The notes: generated by a model not told the origin, from the sequence alone. A stretch of DNA of 31,399 nt from an uncultured Erysipelotrichales bacterium (GCA_910579135.1 CAJTTM010000029.1:1-31399); one strand, 5' to 3'. Shown: positions 14,191 to 22,904, counted from the stretch's first letter. A program made the numbers and translations.

Positions 14191-16043
14191 TGAAAAAAGA
14201 AAATGTTATGGGGCGTTTATTAAAACGATTATTTAGAGAACATAAAATTGCTTTAATAGTAGTTGTTTTATGTATTATTGGTAATGCTTTAGCAAATGTT
14301 CAAGGAACATTATTTATGCAAACTTTAATTGATGATTATATTACTCCTTTAATCGGTAGTGCTTCTCCTGATTATAGTGGATTACTCGCAGCATTAGGAA
14401 GAGTTTCTTGTTTTTATGGGATTGGTATTATATGTGCTTATTCTTTTAATAGAATAATGGTTACAGTGACTCAAACTTTTTTAAGAGATTTACGTATAGA
14501 ACTATTTGAACATATGGAATCATTACCTATTAATTATTTTGATACAACAGCTCATGGTGATATTATGTCAGTTTACACAAATGATATTGATACTTTAAGA
14601 CAATTAATCAGTCAATCAATACCTCAACTTGTATCAAGTACTATTACTATTGTTGCTGTTTTTGTATCGATGTTAACATTATGTTTACCATTAACACTTG
14701 TAAGTTTATTAATGTTATCTATTATGTTATTTGTTTCAAGAAAAGTTGGTACCCTGTCAGCAAAATATTTTATGAAACAACAAGATGATATTGGTAAAGT
14801 TAATGGATATATTGAAGAAATGATTTCAGGACAAAAAATTGTAAAAGTTTTTAATCATGAGGAAAAAGTAATTGAAGGATTTAAAAATTTAAATAATCAA
14901 TTGCAACAAAGTGCAAATAATGCTCATAAATTTGCAAATGTATTAATGCCTGTGACTGTACAGATTGGAAATATTTCATATATTGTATGTGCAATTACAG
15001 GAGCAATTATGGCATTAAGTGGTTTTAGTATGATTACTATAGGTACATTAGTTTCATTCCTACAATTAAATAAAAACTTTAATGGACCTATTGGACAAAT
15101 TTCTCAACAAATCAATTCGGTTGCAATGGCACAAGCTGGAGCTAATCGTATCTTTAAGATGTTAGATGAAAAAAGTGAAGATGATCAAGGGATTGTTACA
15201 TTATGCCGTGTAAAATATGAAAATGGAGTAATGGTTGAAACGAAAGAAAGAACGGGACATTGGGCATGGCGTCATCCTAGAAATGATGGTAGTGTTGAAT
15301 TGGTTGAAATGAAGGGTGATATTAAACTTGAAAATGTAGATTTTGGTTATGTTGAAAATAAAACTGTTTTACATGATGTGAGTGTATTTGCGAATCCTGG
15401 AGAAAAAATTGCTTTTGTAGGTGCTACTGGAGCTGGTAAAACAACAATCACAAACTTAATTAATCGTTTTTATGATATTCAAAGTGGAACGATTACGTAT
15501 GATGGTATTGATATAAAATTGATTAAGAAAAATGATTTAAGACGTTCTTTAGGTGTTGTTCTTCAAGATACTCATTTATTTACTGGTACAGTTATGGATA
15601 ATATTCGATATGGACGTTTAGATGCAACTGATGAAGAATGTAAAGAAGCAGCTAAACTAGCAAATGCAGATAGCTTTATTAGGCATTTACCAAATGGATA
15701 TGAAACAAAATTAACTGGTGATGGATCAAATCTTTCTCAAGGACAAAGACAGTTACTTGCGATTGCCAGAGCTGCAGTCGCAAATCCACCAGCATTAATT
15801 TTAGATGAAGCAACATCTTCTATTGATTCACGTACTGAAAAGCTAGTACAAGATGGAATGGATAAATTAATGACAGGGAGAACAACTTTAGTTATTGCTC
15901 ATAGATTATCTACAATTAAAAATAGTGATTGTATCATGGTTCTTGAACTAGGACGTATTATTGAAAGAGGAAATCATGAAACATTAATTAAAGAAAAAGG
16001 TAAATATTATCAGTTATATACTGGTGCTATTGAAATGGATTAA
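14190..16043 (+). CDS. ABC exporter half-transporter with catalytic ATP site (second subunit)
   Basis: A 617-residue half-transporter with six N-terminal membrane helices and a C-terminal ATPase domain. Walker A GATGAGKTT (411-419), Walker B with catalytic glutamate LILDEATS (D539, E540) and switch histidine IAHRLS (H571) are all canonical. The signature loop instead reads LSQGQ (515-519), where GG is usual. Paired with the first subunit, its Walker motifs plus the partner's SGGQ form the one competent ATP site, while its own SQGQ faces the partner's altered motifs. An extra segment of about 40 residues (near 345-385, containing GHWAWRHPR) lies between the membrane and ATPase domains, as in YfiC-like exporters. 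Substrate is not predictable. Confidence 0.92.
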   Translation: MKKENVMGRLLKRLFREHKIALIVVVLCIIGNALANVQGTLFMQTLIDDYITPLIGSASPDYSGLLAALGRVSCFYGIGIICAYSFNRIMVTVTQTFLRDLRIELFEHMESLPINYFDTTAHGDIMSVYTNDIDTLRQLISQSIPQLVSSTITIVAVFVSMLTLCLPLTLVSLLMLSIMLFVSRKVGTLSAKYFMKQQDDIGKVNGYIEEMISGQKIVKVFNHEEKVIEGFKNLNNQLQQSANNAHKFANVLMPVTVQIGNISYIVCAITGAIMALSGFSMITIGTLVSFLQLNKNFNGPIGQISQQINSVAMAQAGANRIFKMLDEKSEDDQGIVTLCRVKYENGVMVETKERTGHWAWRHPRNDGSVELVEMKGDIKLENVDFGYVENKTVLHDVSVFANPGEKIAFVGATGAGKTTITNLINRFYDIQSGTITYDGIDIKLIKKNDLRRSLGVVLQDTHLFTGTVMDNIRYGRLDATDEECKEAAKLANADSFIRHLPNGYETKLTGDGSNLSQGQRQLLAIARAAVANPPALILDEATSSIDSRTEKLVQDGMDKLMTGRTTLVIAHRLSTIKNSDCIMVLELGRIIERGNHETLIKEKGKYYQLYTGAIEMD

Positions 16044-16048
16044 AAAAT

Positions 16049-16096
16049 AGAACTAGAGAAACTTTGTAATTAAATTAAGTTTCTCAGTTCTTTTTT
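16049..16096 (+). terminator. Terminator of the marR-ABC operon
   Basis: AGAACT (16049-16054) pairs with AGTTCT (16086-16091), and GAGAAACTT (16056-16064) pairs with AAGTTTCTC (16077-16085). One A is bulged, and a T-run ends at 16096. Confidence 0.9.
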
Positions 16097-16128
16097 ATTT
16101 ATATATTATTAGATAAAATATTTATTAC

Positions 16129-16192
16129 AAAGTATTAAAAATTCGATAAAATACTTTCCTTTCTAGAAAATACTAGAAATTTGATAGTATTT
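16129..16192 (+). repeat. Two inverted repeats of AATACT/AGTATT upstream of the purine permease
   Basis: AAAGTATT (16129-16136) pairs with AATACTTT (16150-16157), and AAATACTA (16168-16175) pairs with TAGTATTT (16185-16192). The second repeat spans the predicted -35 region and spacer of the permease promoter, an operator-like position. The same hexamer core occurs in both orientations. The binding factor is unknown. Confidence 0.5.
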
Positions 16193-16202
16193 ATAATATA
16201 AT
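16174..16202 (+). promoter_or_regulatory. Candidate promoter of the purine permease-adenine deaminase operon
   Basis: TAGAAA (16174-16179) and TATAAT (16197-16202) are spaced by 17 bases, with a start near 16209. The leader of about 59 bases carries CTTAAG twice (16211-16216 and 16236-16241, each after GAGT). I see no purine riboswitch core in it. Confidence 0.5.
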
Positions 16203-16267
16203 GGCAGAGTCTTAAGTGAATTTATTTATAGAGTTCTTAAGGGAGAAAATTAGAAAGGAAAAGAAAA

Positions 16268-17596
16268 ATGGAAAAAATTTCAAAATTATTTAAGTTTCAA
16301 GAGCGTGGAACAACATTTAATACCGAACTTATTGCTGGATTAACAACATTTATGACTATGGCATATGTTTTGGTATTGCAACCAAATGCTATTGTAGGTT
16401 TTGGTGTGCCTGAATTGGTTGATGTGAATGGTGTTTTGATTACAAAGGAAGCTGTTTTAATTACAACTGCTTTAGTGTCAGGACTTATCACATTATTTAT
16501 GGCATTCTATGCTAACTTGCCATTTGCACTTTCTTGTGGTATGGGAAGTAATTTTATGTTTGGTGGTATGTTACAAAGTGGAAGTATTTCTTTTGGAGAA
16601 ATTATGGGAATGACTTTAGTAACAGGAATTATTTTTGTGGCTTTATCATCTTTTGGGATTCGTGATTTAATTGTGCGTATGATTCCAAAAAATATTAAAA
16701 CGGCTATTAGTAGTTGTATTGGTTTCTTTATTGCTTATTTAGGATTAAAAAGTACAGGGATTTGTGATTTTTCTGCTGGATTAGCAATGGGTGATTTTAC
16801 TCAACCTACTGTTTTGGTTTCATTATTTGGATTACTTTTAATTGCGACATTAACTGCATATAAAGTTAAAGGGGCTATGTTGATTGGTATTGTTGCAACA
16901 ACATTAATTTGTATTCCTTTAGGAATTACAAGTTTACCTGATACAATTTTTGATGTTCCTTCTTTCTCAGCTGTTACAAATGTTATTGGAAATATCAATT
17001 TTTCTACAATTTGGACTGCTGAAGGAGTTGTCTTAATGTTTATTGCATTCTTTGGTGATTTCTTTTCTACATTAGGAACTGTATTAGGTGTTGCTTCAAA
17101 AGCAAATATGTTAGATGAAGATGGAAATCTTCCAGGAATTGAAAAACCATTCTTAGTAGATGCTATTGGAACATGTGTTGGAGCAGCTTGTGGTTGTACA
17201 ACAATTACAACTTATGTAGAATCAACTTCTGGAGTAGAAGCGGGTGGACGTAGTGGTTTTGCTTCTGTTGTTACTGGAATATTATTTATTGTTATGATGT
17301 TCTTTGCACCACTTGTATTAATTATTCCAGATTGTGCAACTGGACCAGCATTGATTTTTGTAGGGTTCTTAATGATTAGTGGATTTAAGGATATTGATTT
17401 TAGTGATTTTACAGAAAGTTTTGGACCATTTGTTATGATTATGTTTGGAACTTTTATGGGAAGTATTGCAGCAGGTATTGCAGCAGGTATATTAGCTCAT
17501 TTGTTTATTAAAGTCATTACAGGTAAGTTTAGTGAAATACATGTTGGTATGTATGTTCTTGCTATTCCTCTTATTTTATATTTTATTTATGGATAA
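16268..17596 (+). CDS. NCS2 family purine permease (AzgA/PbuG type)
   Basis: A 442-residue membrane transporter with about 12-14 helices that imports adenine, guanine or hypoxanthine by proton symport. The N-terminal region FKFQERGTTFNTELIAGLTTFMTMAYVLVLQPN is characteristic of the AzgA-like branch of NCS2. FALSCGMGSNFMFGG (about 80-94) corresponds to a conserved substrate-binding region. The segment FIAFFGDFFSTLGTVLGVASKANMLDEDGNLPGI and the loop CGCTTITTYVESTSGVEAGGRSGF contain the other conserved polar residues. AGAAAGGAAAAG lies before the start. It is followed after 14 bases by adenine deaminase, so adenine is a likely substrate, imported and then converted to hypoxanthine. Confidence 0.9.
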   Translation: MEKISKLFKFQERGTTFNTELIAGLTTFMTMAYVLVLQPNAIVGFGVPELVDVNGVLITKEAVLITTALVSGLITLFMAFYANLPFALSCGMGSNFMFGGMLQSGSISFGEIMGMTLVTGIIFVALSSFGIRDLIVRMIPKNIKTAISSCIGFFIAYLGLKSTGICDFSAGLAMGDFTQPTVLVSLFGLLLIATLTAYKVKGAMLIGIVATTLICIPLGITSLPDTIFDVPSFSAVTNVIGNINFSTIWTAEGVVLMFIAFFGDFFSTLGTVLGVASKANMLDEDGNLPGIEKPFLVDAIGTCVGAACGCTTITTYVESTSGVEAGGRSGFASVVTGILFIVMMFFAPLVLIIPDCATGPALIFVGFLMISGFKDIDFSDFTESFGPFVMIMFGTFMGSIAAGIAAGILAHLFIKVITGKFSEIHVGMYVLAIPLILYFIYG

Positions 17597-17610
17597 AAGG
17601 AGATATATAT

Positions 17611-19377
17611 ATGGAAATTAAATGTAAAGATAAGAAAGTATTATTAAAAGCTGCTTTAGGAGAAATCAATAGTGATTTAGCTATTACAAATGCTAAGATT
17701 GTAAATATGTTTAATGGAAATATTGATCATGGAACTGTTTATGTGAAAAATGGTTTTATTGCTCATATTGAATTAAATGATGAAGAAACAATCAAAGCAG
17801 ATGAAGTGATAGATGCAAAAGGAATGTATCTTATTCCAGGATTAATTGATTCTCATGAACATATTGAAAGCTCTATGATGGTTCCTCGTAATTTTGCAAA
17901 AGCTGTTATTCCTTGGGGAACAACAACAGTTATTACAGATCCTCATGAAATTGGAAATGTTTGGGGTGTTGAAGGCGTTAAATATATGCATGATGATGCT
18001 GATGATTTACCAATGCGTCAATGTATTGATATTCCTTCATGTGTTCCAGCCGTTCCTGGTCTTGAAAATGCAGGAGCTGATTTCTTAGCAAAAGAAATTG
18101 AAGAATTAACAAAACTTCCAAGGGTTATTGGACTTGCAGAAGTTATGGACTTTTTAGCTGTTATTCATGGTGAAGATCGTATGATGGATATTCTTGATGT
18201 TGCTGAAAGGAAAGGATTGTATTTACAAGGACATGCACCATTTTTAAGTGGTAGAATGTTAAGTGCATATTTATGTGGTGGACCAAATACTTGTCATGAA
18301 AGTCGTGATACAAATGAAGCTTATGAAAAATATCGTAATGGTATGTTCTTAGATATGCGTGATTCAAGTATGTGTAAAAATATTCCTGCTGTTTGGGATG
18401 CAGTGAAGGATAGTCGTTATTTAGATCATTTATGTTTATGTACAGATGATCGTGAATCAGAGGATATTTTAGTACATGGACATATCAATGATGTTGTTCG
18501 TATTGCTATTCAAAATGGAATGAATCCAATTGATGCTATTCGTAGTGCTACATACAATACAGCTAGAGAAGTTGGTTTAAAGAATTTAGGTGCAATTGCT
18601 CCAGGATATGTAGCAGATATGATTTTATTAAATGATTTAGAAGAAATGACACCTAGTGTTGTTTTCTACGGTGGTCAAAAAGTTGCAGAAAATGGTAAAC
18701 TTTGTGTAGAGATTAAAGATCATAGTTTTGAATTGGAAAGAAGAAATTCAGTATCTATTAAACCATTAACTGTTGATGACTTTACAATCAAAGCTCCTAT
18801 TGAAAATGGGAAAATCAAAGCTAATATTATGGAGTTTGAAGATCCAATTAATTCCCTTAGTGATGTTGCATCAGTAGAATTAGATGTTGTAGACGGGAAA
18901 GTTGTATTAAATGATCCTGATTTGAAATTTGTCGCAGTTGTTAACCGTTATCAAAATAATGATAATATTGCTGTTCATGTTGTTCGTGGTTTTGGAACGA
19001 CACATGGAGCATTGGCTTCTACTGTTTCACATGATTCTCATAATTTAACTATTGTATATGATTATGCAGAGAATGCCTTAGTGGCTGCTAATGAGTTAAA
19101 ACGTGTTGGTGGAGGAATGTGTGCTGTTGAAGATGGAAAGATTATTCATACATTAGAACTTCCAGTTGCTGGTTTATTATCATTAAAACCAGCTGAAGAA
19201 TTGGCTAAGGATGCGAACTTGATGAAACAAGCTAATCGTCAATTAGGATTAACTCAACTTGAAAATCCTTTACTTCGTATTGTGACTTTAGCATTACCAG
19301 TTGTTCCAAATGCTAAAATGAGTGACTTAGGATTAGTTGATGTGAATAATAAAAAGTTGATTCCATTATTTGATTAA
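17611..19377 (+). CDS. ade: Adenine deaminase
   Basis: It hydrolyses adenine to hypoxanthine and ammonia, feeding purine salvage. The 588-residue protein is the amidohydrolase-type bacterial enzyme (Ade), with a small beta domain around a metal-dependent barrel. Metal-site motifs are SHEHIESSM (H82, H84, with E83 and E87 nearby), TDPHEIGNVWG, LAEVMDF, GHAPFLSG and LCTDDRE, in the usual order. The Ade-specific C-terminal domain holds RGFGTTHGALASTVSHDSHN and GGGMCAVEDGK. GGAG (17599-17602) sits before the ATG, 14 bases after the permease, so the pair forms one uptake-and-salvage operon. Confidence 0.95.
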   Translation: MEIKCKDKKVLLKAALGEINSDLAITNAKIVNMFNGNIDHGTVYVKNGFIAHIELNDEETIKADEVIDAKGMYLIPGLIDSHEHIESSMMVPRNFAKAVIPWGTTTVITDPHEIGNVWGVEGVKYMHDDADDLPMRQCIDIPSCVPAVPGLENAGADFLAKEIEELTKLPRVIGLAEVMDFLAVIHGEDRMMDILDVAERKGLYLQGHAPFLSGRMLSAYLCGGPNTCHESRDTNEAYEKYRNGMFLDMRDSSMCKNIPAVWDAVKDSRYLDHLCLCTDDRESEDILVHGHINDVVRIAIQNGMNPIDAIRSATYNTAREVGLKNLGAIAPGYVADMILLNDLEEMTPSVVFYGGQKVAENGKLCVEIKDHSFELERRNSVSIKPLTVDDFTIKAPIENGKIKANIMEFEDPINSLSDVASVELDVVDGKVVLNDPDLKFVAVVNRYQNNDNIAVHVVRGFGTTHGALASTVSHDSHNLTIVYDYAENALVAANELKRVGGGMCAVEDGKIIHTLELPVAGLLSLKPAEELAKDANLMKQANRQLGLTQLENPLLRIVTLALPVVPNAKMSDLGLVDVNNKKLIPLFD

Positions 19378-19387
19378 TGATAAATAT

Positions 19388-19427
19388 AAAAAGATATTAT
19401 TCAATTATATGAGTAATATCTTTTTTT
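19388..19427 (+). terminator. Bidirectional terminator between ade and the RpiR gene
   Basis: GATATTATTC (19393-19402) pairs with GAGTAATATC (19411-19420), with one wobble. Five A precede it and seven T follow, so it can stop transcripts from both the plus-strand ade and the convergent minus-strand regulator. Confidence 0.88.
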
Positions 19428-19441
19428 GTTAATGCTTATTT

Positions 19442-20299
19442 TTACAATTCATCTCTTTTATCAGTTTGTTTAATATAGTTTTTTCTTTTTTGAATATTTT
19501 CTTCATAATTTTTACTAAATGTACAAGCATATAGTGTATCTAATAGATAATGAATAGATGTATTAGAAGAAAAATGTCCTATTTTAGCATAGGTTTCTTC
19601 TTTTTTTGGAATGTATAAGTGAGCATCTGTACAATCCACAAGTTTATTTTCTTGATAACTTGTTATTGAAATTGTTTGACAACAACAATTTTTAATCATT
19701 GAAGAATAATCTAGTGCTTCAAAAGTATTTCCAGAATATGAAATGAATATACAACAATCACTTTCTTTTAAAAGTTGAAATATAAAACTGATATCATCTC
19801 TATTATTAATAATTTCAACTTTCTTAAAGAGAAAACGCATTTTATATTGAAAATCAAAAGTAATAGTTGCTGTATTTGCCATAGCAAATATATAAATTGT
19901 ATTTGCTTGAGATAAATAGGTTGTACACTTAGATAATTCATCATGTTGAATAAGTTGAGCAGTTTCATGAATAGTATGACTTTCTAATTGCTCAATTAAG
20001 CTAGATATTTTTTGTATAGAATCTTTATAAGAGAATGGAAAGTTAGGATTAATATCTTTATGACTATTATTCAAATAGTTCTTTTCAGTATATATAGCTT
20101 CTCTTAAAGATGACCATCCATCATATCCTAATTTTTTTGCTAATCTAATTGTTGTGGAAGCGGATGTAAATGTTTTTTGTGCAATATCAGAAACTTTTAA
20201 TTGTAAAATATTTCCTTCGTAATTAAGCAAATAATTAGCAACCAATATTTCATTGCTTGAGAATATTTCTTCGTTTTTTAATTTATTTAATAATATCAT
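19442..20299 (-). CDS. MurR/RpiR family transcriptional regulator
   Basis: A 285-residue sugar-phosphate-responsive regulator. The N-terminal HTH_6 domain (1-75) shows VSDIAQKTFTSASTTIRLAKKLGYDGWSSLREAI, the typical recognition helix followed by the G-Y-x-G-[FW] turn. The C-terminal SIS domain (about 110-250) includes YIFAMANTA and the phosphate-binding CIFISYSGNTFEALD. It diverges from the 6-phospho-beta-glucosidase gene, so it probably senses a phosphorylated beta-glucoside and controls that gene and possibly itself. The start codon has AAAGGAGTGA in front (minus strand, about 20306-20315), and a TATAAT-type -10 can be read on the minus strand at 20319-20324. Whether it activates or represses is not visible. 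Confidence 0.88.
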   Translation of the reverse strand: MILLNKLKNEEIFSSNEILVANYLLNYEGNILQLKVSDIAQKTFTSASTTIRLAKKLGYDGWSSLREAIYTEKNYLNNSHKDINPNFPFSYKDSIQKISSLIEQLESHTIHETAQLIQHDELSKCTTYLSQANTIYIFAMANTATITFDFQYKMRFLFKKVEIINNRDDISFIFQLLKESDCCIFISYSGNTFEALDYSSMIKNCCCQTISITSYQENKLVDCTDAHLYIPKKEETYAKIGHFSSNTSIHYLLDTLYACTFSKNYEENIQKRKNYIKQTDKRDEL

Positions 20300-20333
20300 A
20301 TTGCATCACTCCTTTTTTATTATATATTGATAA

Positions 20334-20391
20334 GGAATGAAATTCCAGTTTTTATAAAGGATCTTATAAAATATTTGGAAATAAAATTCAG
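20334..20391 (+). promoter_or_regulatory. Candidate RpiR-type operators in the divergent intergenic region
   Basis: GGAAT-GAA-ATTCC (20334-20346) is a perfect inverted repeat. A related, less symmetric sequence, GGAAATAAAATTCAG, starts at 20377. The first lies near the expected -35 of the minus-strand regulator gene, and the second is about 30 bases upstream of the beta-glucosidase promoter. Confidence 0.45.
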
Positions 20392-20406
20392 GTGGTGGTA
20401 GAAGTA

Positions 20407-20435
20407 TTGTTTTTGAAGTATGTTTAGTACATAAT
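20407..20435 (+). promoter_or_regulatory. Candidate promoter of the 6-phospho-beta-glucosidase gene
   Basis: TTGTTT (20407-20412) and CATAAT (20430-20435) are spaced by 17 bases, giving a start near 20442. This would place the in-frame ATG at 20434 upstream of the transcript and supports 20470 as the true start. Confidence 0.5.
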
Positions 20436-20469
20436 GAAACCAGAAAATATAAATAGAGGAGGATTAAAT

Positions 20470-21945
20470 ATGAGTTTTTCAAAAGGTTTTTTATGGGGTA
20501 CTTCTATTAGTGCAGCTCAAGCAGAAGGTGGTTGGGATGAAGGTGGAAAATCTCCTGTTCAAGTTGATTATGCTAATGTAGGGTCTGCTTCATCAAGTGG
20601 AAGGCAATTAATTTATAAAAAAGAAGATGGTTTAAAGGGAACTCTTACAGGAGCATACGCAATGTTTCCACATTTACCAGATAATGGTCAATACGCATCA
20701 TTTGATGATGTTTATTATTCAAATCGTAAAGCATCTGATTTTTATCATCACTATAAAGAAGATATTGCTTTAATGGCTGAAATGGGATTTACAACATTTA
20801 ATACAACTATTTCATGGGCTAGAATTTTTCCTAATGGAGTTAAAGGTGGTATCAATCAAGATGGTGTAGAATTCTATAGAGATGTATTTACTGAATTAAG
20901 AAAATATAATATAGATCCAGTTATTACTCTTTATAAATATGATGAACCAGTTTATTTTGAACAAACATATGGTGGGTGGACTAATCGTACTATGATTGAT
21001 GAGTTTTTAGAGTTTGCGAAAGTTTGTTTTAGCGAATATAAAGATCTTGTGAATAAATGGATGACATTCAATGAAATTAATGTTTTGTTGTTATTTAAAA
21101 ATTTACCACATACAAGTGAAGAAGCACAAATAAGATTTCAAGAGCTCCACAATCAATTAGTTGCATCTGCAAGAGCAGTTCAATTAGCTCATCAAATTAA
21201 TCCACAAAATAAAGTAGGATGTATGATAGCTGGCACATGTACTTATCCACTTACACCTGATCCAGTAGATGTTATGGATAATTACAAGTATTTCCAAGAT
21301 ATTTTCTGTTATAGTACAGATACAATGATTAGAGGTCGTTATCCTTCATTTGCGAAAAGATTATGGGAAGAAGAAGGCGTAAAATTAGAAATTGAAGAAC
21401 AAGATTTTATTGATTTAGAAAATGGTACTGTTGAATTCTTAGGATTCTCATATTATATGTCACAGTGTCGTACAACACATACTGATGGAGTTGCTTCTCA
21501 AGGAAATATCTTTACTGGATTTGAAAATCCATATTTAAAGAAGAGTGAGTGGGGATGGCAAATTGATCCATTAGGTTTAAAATACTTCATGCATTATATT
21601 TATGATCGTTATAGTATACCATTACTTATCATTGAAAATGGTTTAGGAGCAATTGATAAAGTTGAAGAAGATGGTTCTATCCATGATGATTATCGTATTG
21701 ATTATTTACGTTCTCATATTCAAGCAATGAAAGAAGCTGTTGAAGAAGGTGTTAATTTGATGGGGTATACAACATGGGGTGGAATTGATCTTGTTAGTGC
21801 AAGTACTGGTCAAATAGAAAAACGTTATGGAATGATTTATGTTGATGCTAATGATAAAGGAGAAGGAACTTACAAAAGATTAAGAAAAGATAGTTTCTAT
21901 TGGTATAAAAAGTGTATTCAATCTAATGGTGAAGATTTAGATTAG
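20470..21945 (+). CDS. 6-phospho-beta-glucosidase, glycoside hydrolase family 1
   Basis: It cleaves phosphorylated beta-glucosides (for example cellobiose-6-phosphate or aryl-beta-glucoside-6-phosphates) brought in by a PTS. The 491-residue protein begins FSKGFLWGTSISAAQAEGGW, the GH1 start. The acid/base glutamate is E202 in TFNEIN and the nucleophile is E389 in IIENGLG. The phosphate-binding trio specific to 6-phospho-glucosidases can be read as S445, K451 and Y453 in SASTGQIEKRYGMIYVD. The ATG at 20470 has GAGGAGG in front (20457-20463); an in-frame ATG at 20434 lacks one. The gene diverges from an RpiR regulator. No PTS gene is nearby, so uptake must be encoded elsewhere. Confidence 0.92.
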   Translation: MSFSKGFLWGTSISAAQAEGGWDEGGKSPVQVDYANVGSASSSGRQLIYKKEDGLKGTLTGAYAMFPHLPDNGQYASFDDVYYSNRKASDFYHHYKEDIALMAEMGFTTFNTTISWARIFPNGVKGGINQDGVEFYRDVFTELRKYNIDPVITLYKYDEPVYFEQTYGGWTNRTMIDEFLEFAKVCFSEYKDLVNKWMTFNEINVLLLFKNLPHTSEEAQIRFQELHNQLVASARAVQLAHQINPQNKVGCMIAGTCTYPLTPDPVDVMDNYKYFQDIFCYSTDTMIRGRYPSFAKRLWEEEGVKLEIEEQDFIDLENGTVEFLGFSYYMSQCRTTHTDGVASQGNIFTGFENPYLKKSEWGWQIDPLGLKYFMHYIYDRYSIPLLIIENGLGAIDKVEEDGSIHDDYRIDYLRSHIQAMKEAVEEGVNLMGYTTWGGIDLVSASTGQIEKRYGMIYVDANDKGEGTYKRLRKDSFYWYKKCIQSNGEDLD

Positions 21946-21957
21946 TTATAAAAAAAC

Positions 21958-22001
21958 AAGTGAGCTTTTTGATATGTGATTTTGTCATAAAGTTCACTTT
22001 T
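21958..22001 (+). terminator. Probable terminator after the beta-glucosidase
   Basis: AAGTGAGCTTT (21958-21968) pairs with AAAGTTCACTT (21989-21999), with one wobble. Only four T follow, so it may be leaky and allow some read-through into the HAD-aldo/keto reductase genes. Confidence 0.65.
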
Positions 22002-22055
22002 AAGCCAATAAATTAATATATTAAAAAATATGAAAAATGATAAGGAAGTGTAGAA

Positions 22056-22888
22056 ATGGGAAAAATTATATTTTTTGATGTTGATGGAACCTTGATTGGA
22101 AAAAGTCAAGTGATTGCTAATAAGAATAAAGAAGCCTTATCTATGCTTAGAAAAAAGGTCATAAAGTCTTTCTATGTACAGGAAGAATGACACTTTCAGC
22201 TATGATAGGATTAGAGGATACTGTTATAGATGGGATGATTACTTTGGCTGGAAGTGTTGTTCATGTTAATGATGAAATGATTTATGAAAATAAAATAGAA
22301 AAGAGTTTATTAATAGAAATGATAAGGTTGTTTAAAGAAAATCATATTGATTATTCTTTGGAAACAAGAGTAGGTAATTTTCACACAAAAGGATTACAAG
22401 AGTTTTATTTAAAATGGATAGATGAACATTATAAAGATCCTATAGCAATCAAAGCATTGAAAGCAGATAAAATAGGAGATAATCAATATCTCATAGATTC
22501 TTTTGATATAGAGAAAATTAATGTTCAAAAAGTAACTTTTATTGCAAAAAAAAGAAAAAATTTCAAAAAAGTACAACCTATATTAGAAAAGATATTTAAT
22601 ATTCATTATTTCTCTAAAAATGAGAAATATATAGATGGAGAACTCATATTAAAAGATTGTACAAAGGTAGAAGGCATAAAGAAAGTAATTAATTATTACA
22701 ACAGTCCAAAAGAAAACACAATTGCATTTGGAGATAGTATGAATGATATACAAATGTTAAAATATGTTCATACTGCTATAGCACGTGTTGATGCACCAAA
22801 AGAATTAAAACAATTAGCTCATTATTATTTTGAAGATCCAGATGAAGATGGAATTTATAAAGCTTTATTACAAATGAAACTTATTTAG
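22056..22888 (+). pseudogene. Cof-type HAD phosphatase, frame broken (or -1 frameshifted) near 22151-22157
   Basis: The ATG at 22056 opens MGKIIFFDVDGTLIG, the HAD motif I with nucleophile D8 and D10. That frame stops at TGA 22188-22190 after 44 codons. The rest continues one frame back to 22888, with HAD motif II in HKVFLCTGR and motif IV in FGDSMNDIQML. A -1 shift at A AAA AAG (22151-22157) joins the two as ...LRKK-GHKVFLCTGR and yields about 277 residues, normal for Cof-like sugar-phosphate phosphatases. The break is in a run of six A, so it may be a one-base deletion, an assembly error, or genuine slippage. Read as the second frame alone, the ATG at 22187 lacks motif I and would be inactive. 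It is upstream of two aldo/keto reductases, 16 bases away. Confidence 0.8.
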
Positions 22889-22904
22889 AGAGGAGAAAAA
22901 AGAT

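Noticed and set aside
16203..16267. Purine riboswitch in the leader of the NCS2 permease
   Set aside because: The conserved core of the purine aptamer is absent, and the leader is too short for the full fold.
18161..18367. Minus-strand His/Tyr-rich open frame opposite ade
   Set aside because: Its unusual composition is the antisense reading of ATG/GAT-rich ade codons.
20434..20469. Upstream ATG of the beta-glucosidase
   Set aside because: It lies next to the predicted -10 and has no ribosome site; the ATG at 20470 has GAGGAGG and starts the GH1 fold.
22187..22888. Independent gene starting at ATG 22187
   Set aside because: It lacks HAD motif I, which is present in the -1/0 frame just upstream, and has no ribosome site; it is the second part of one frameshifted gene.
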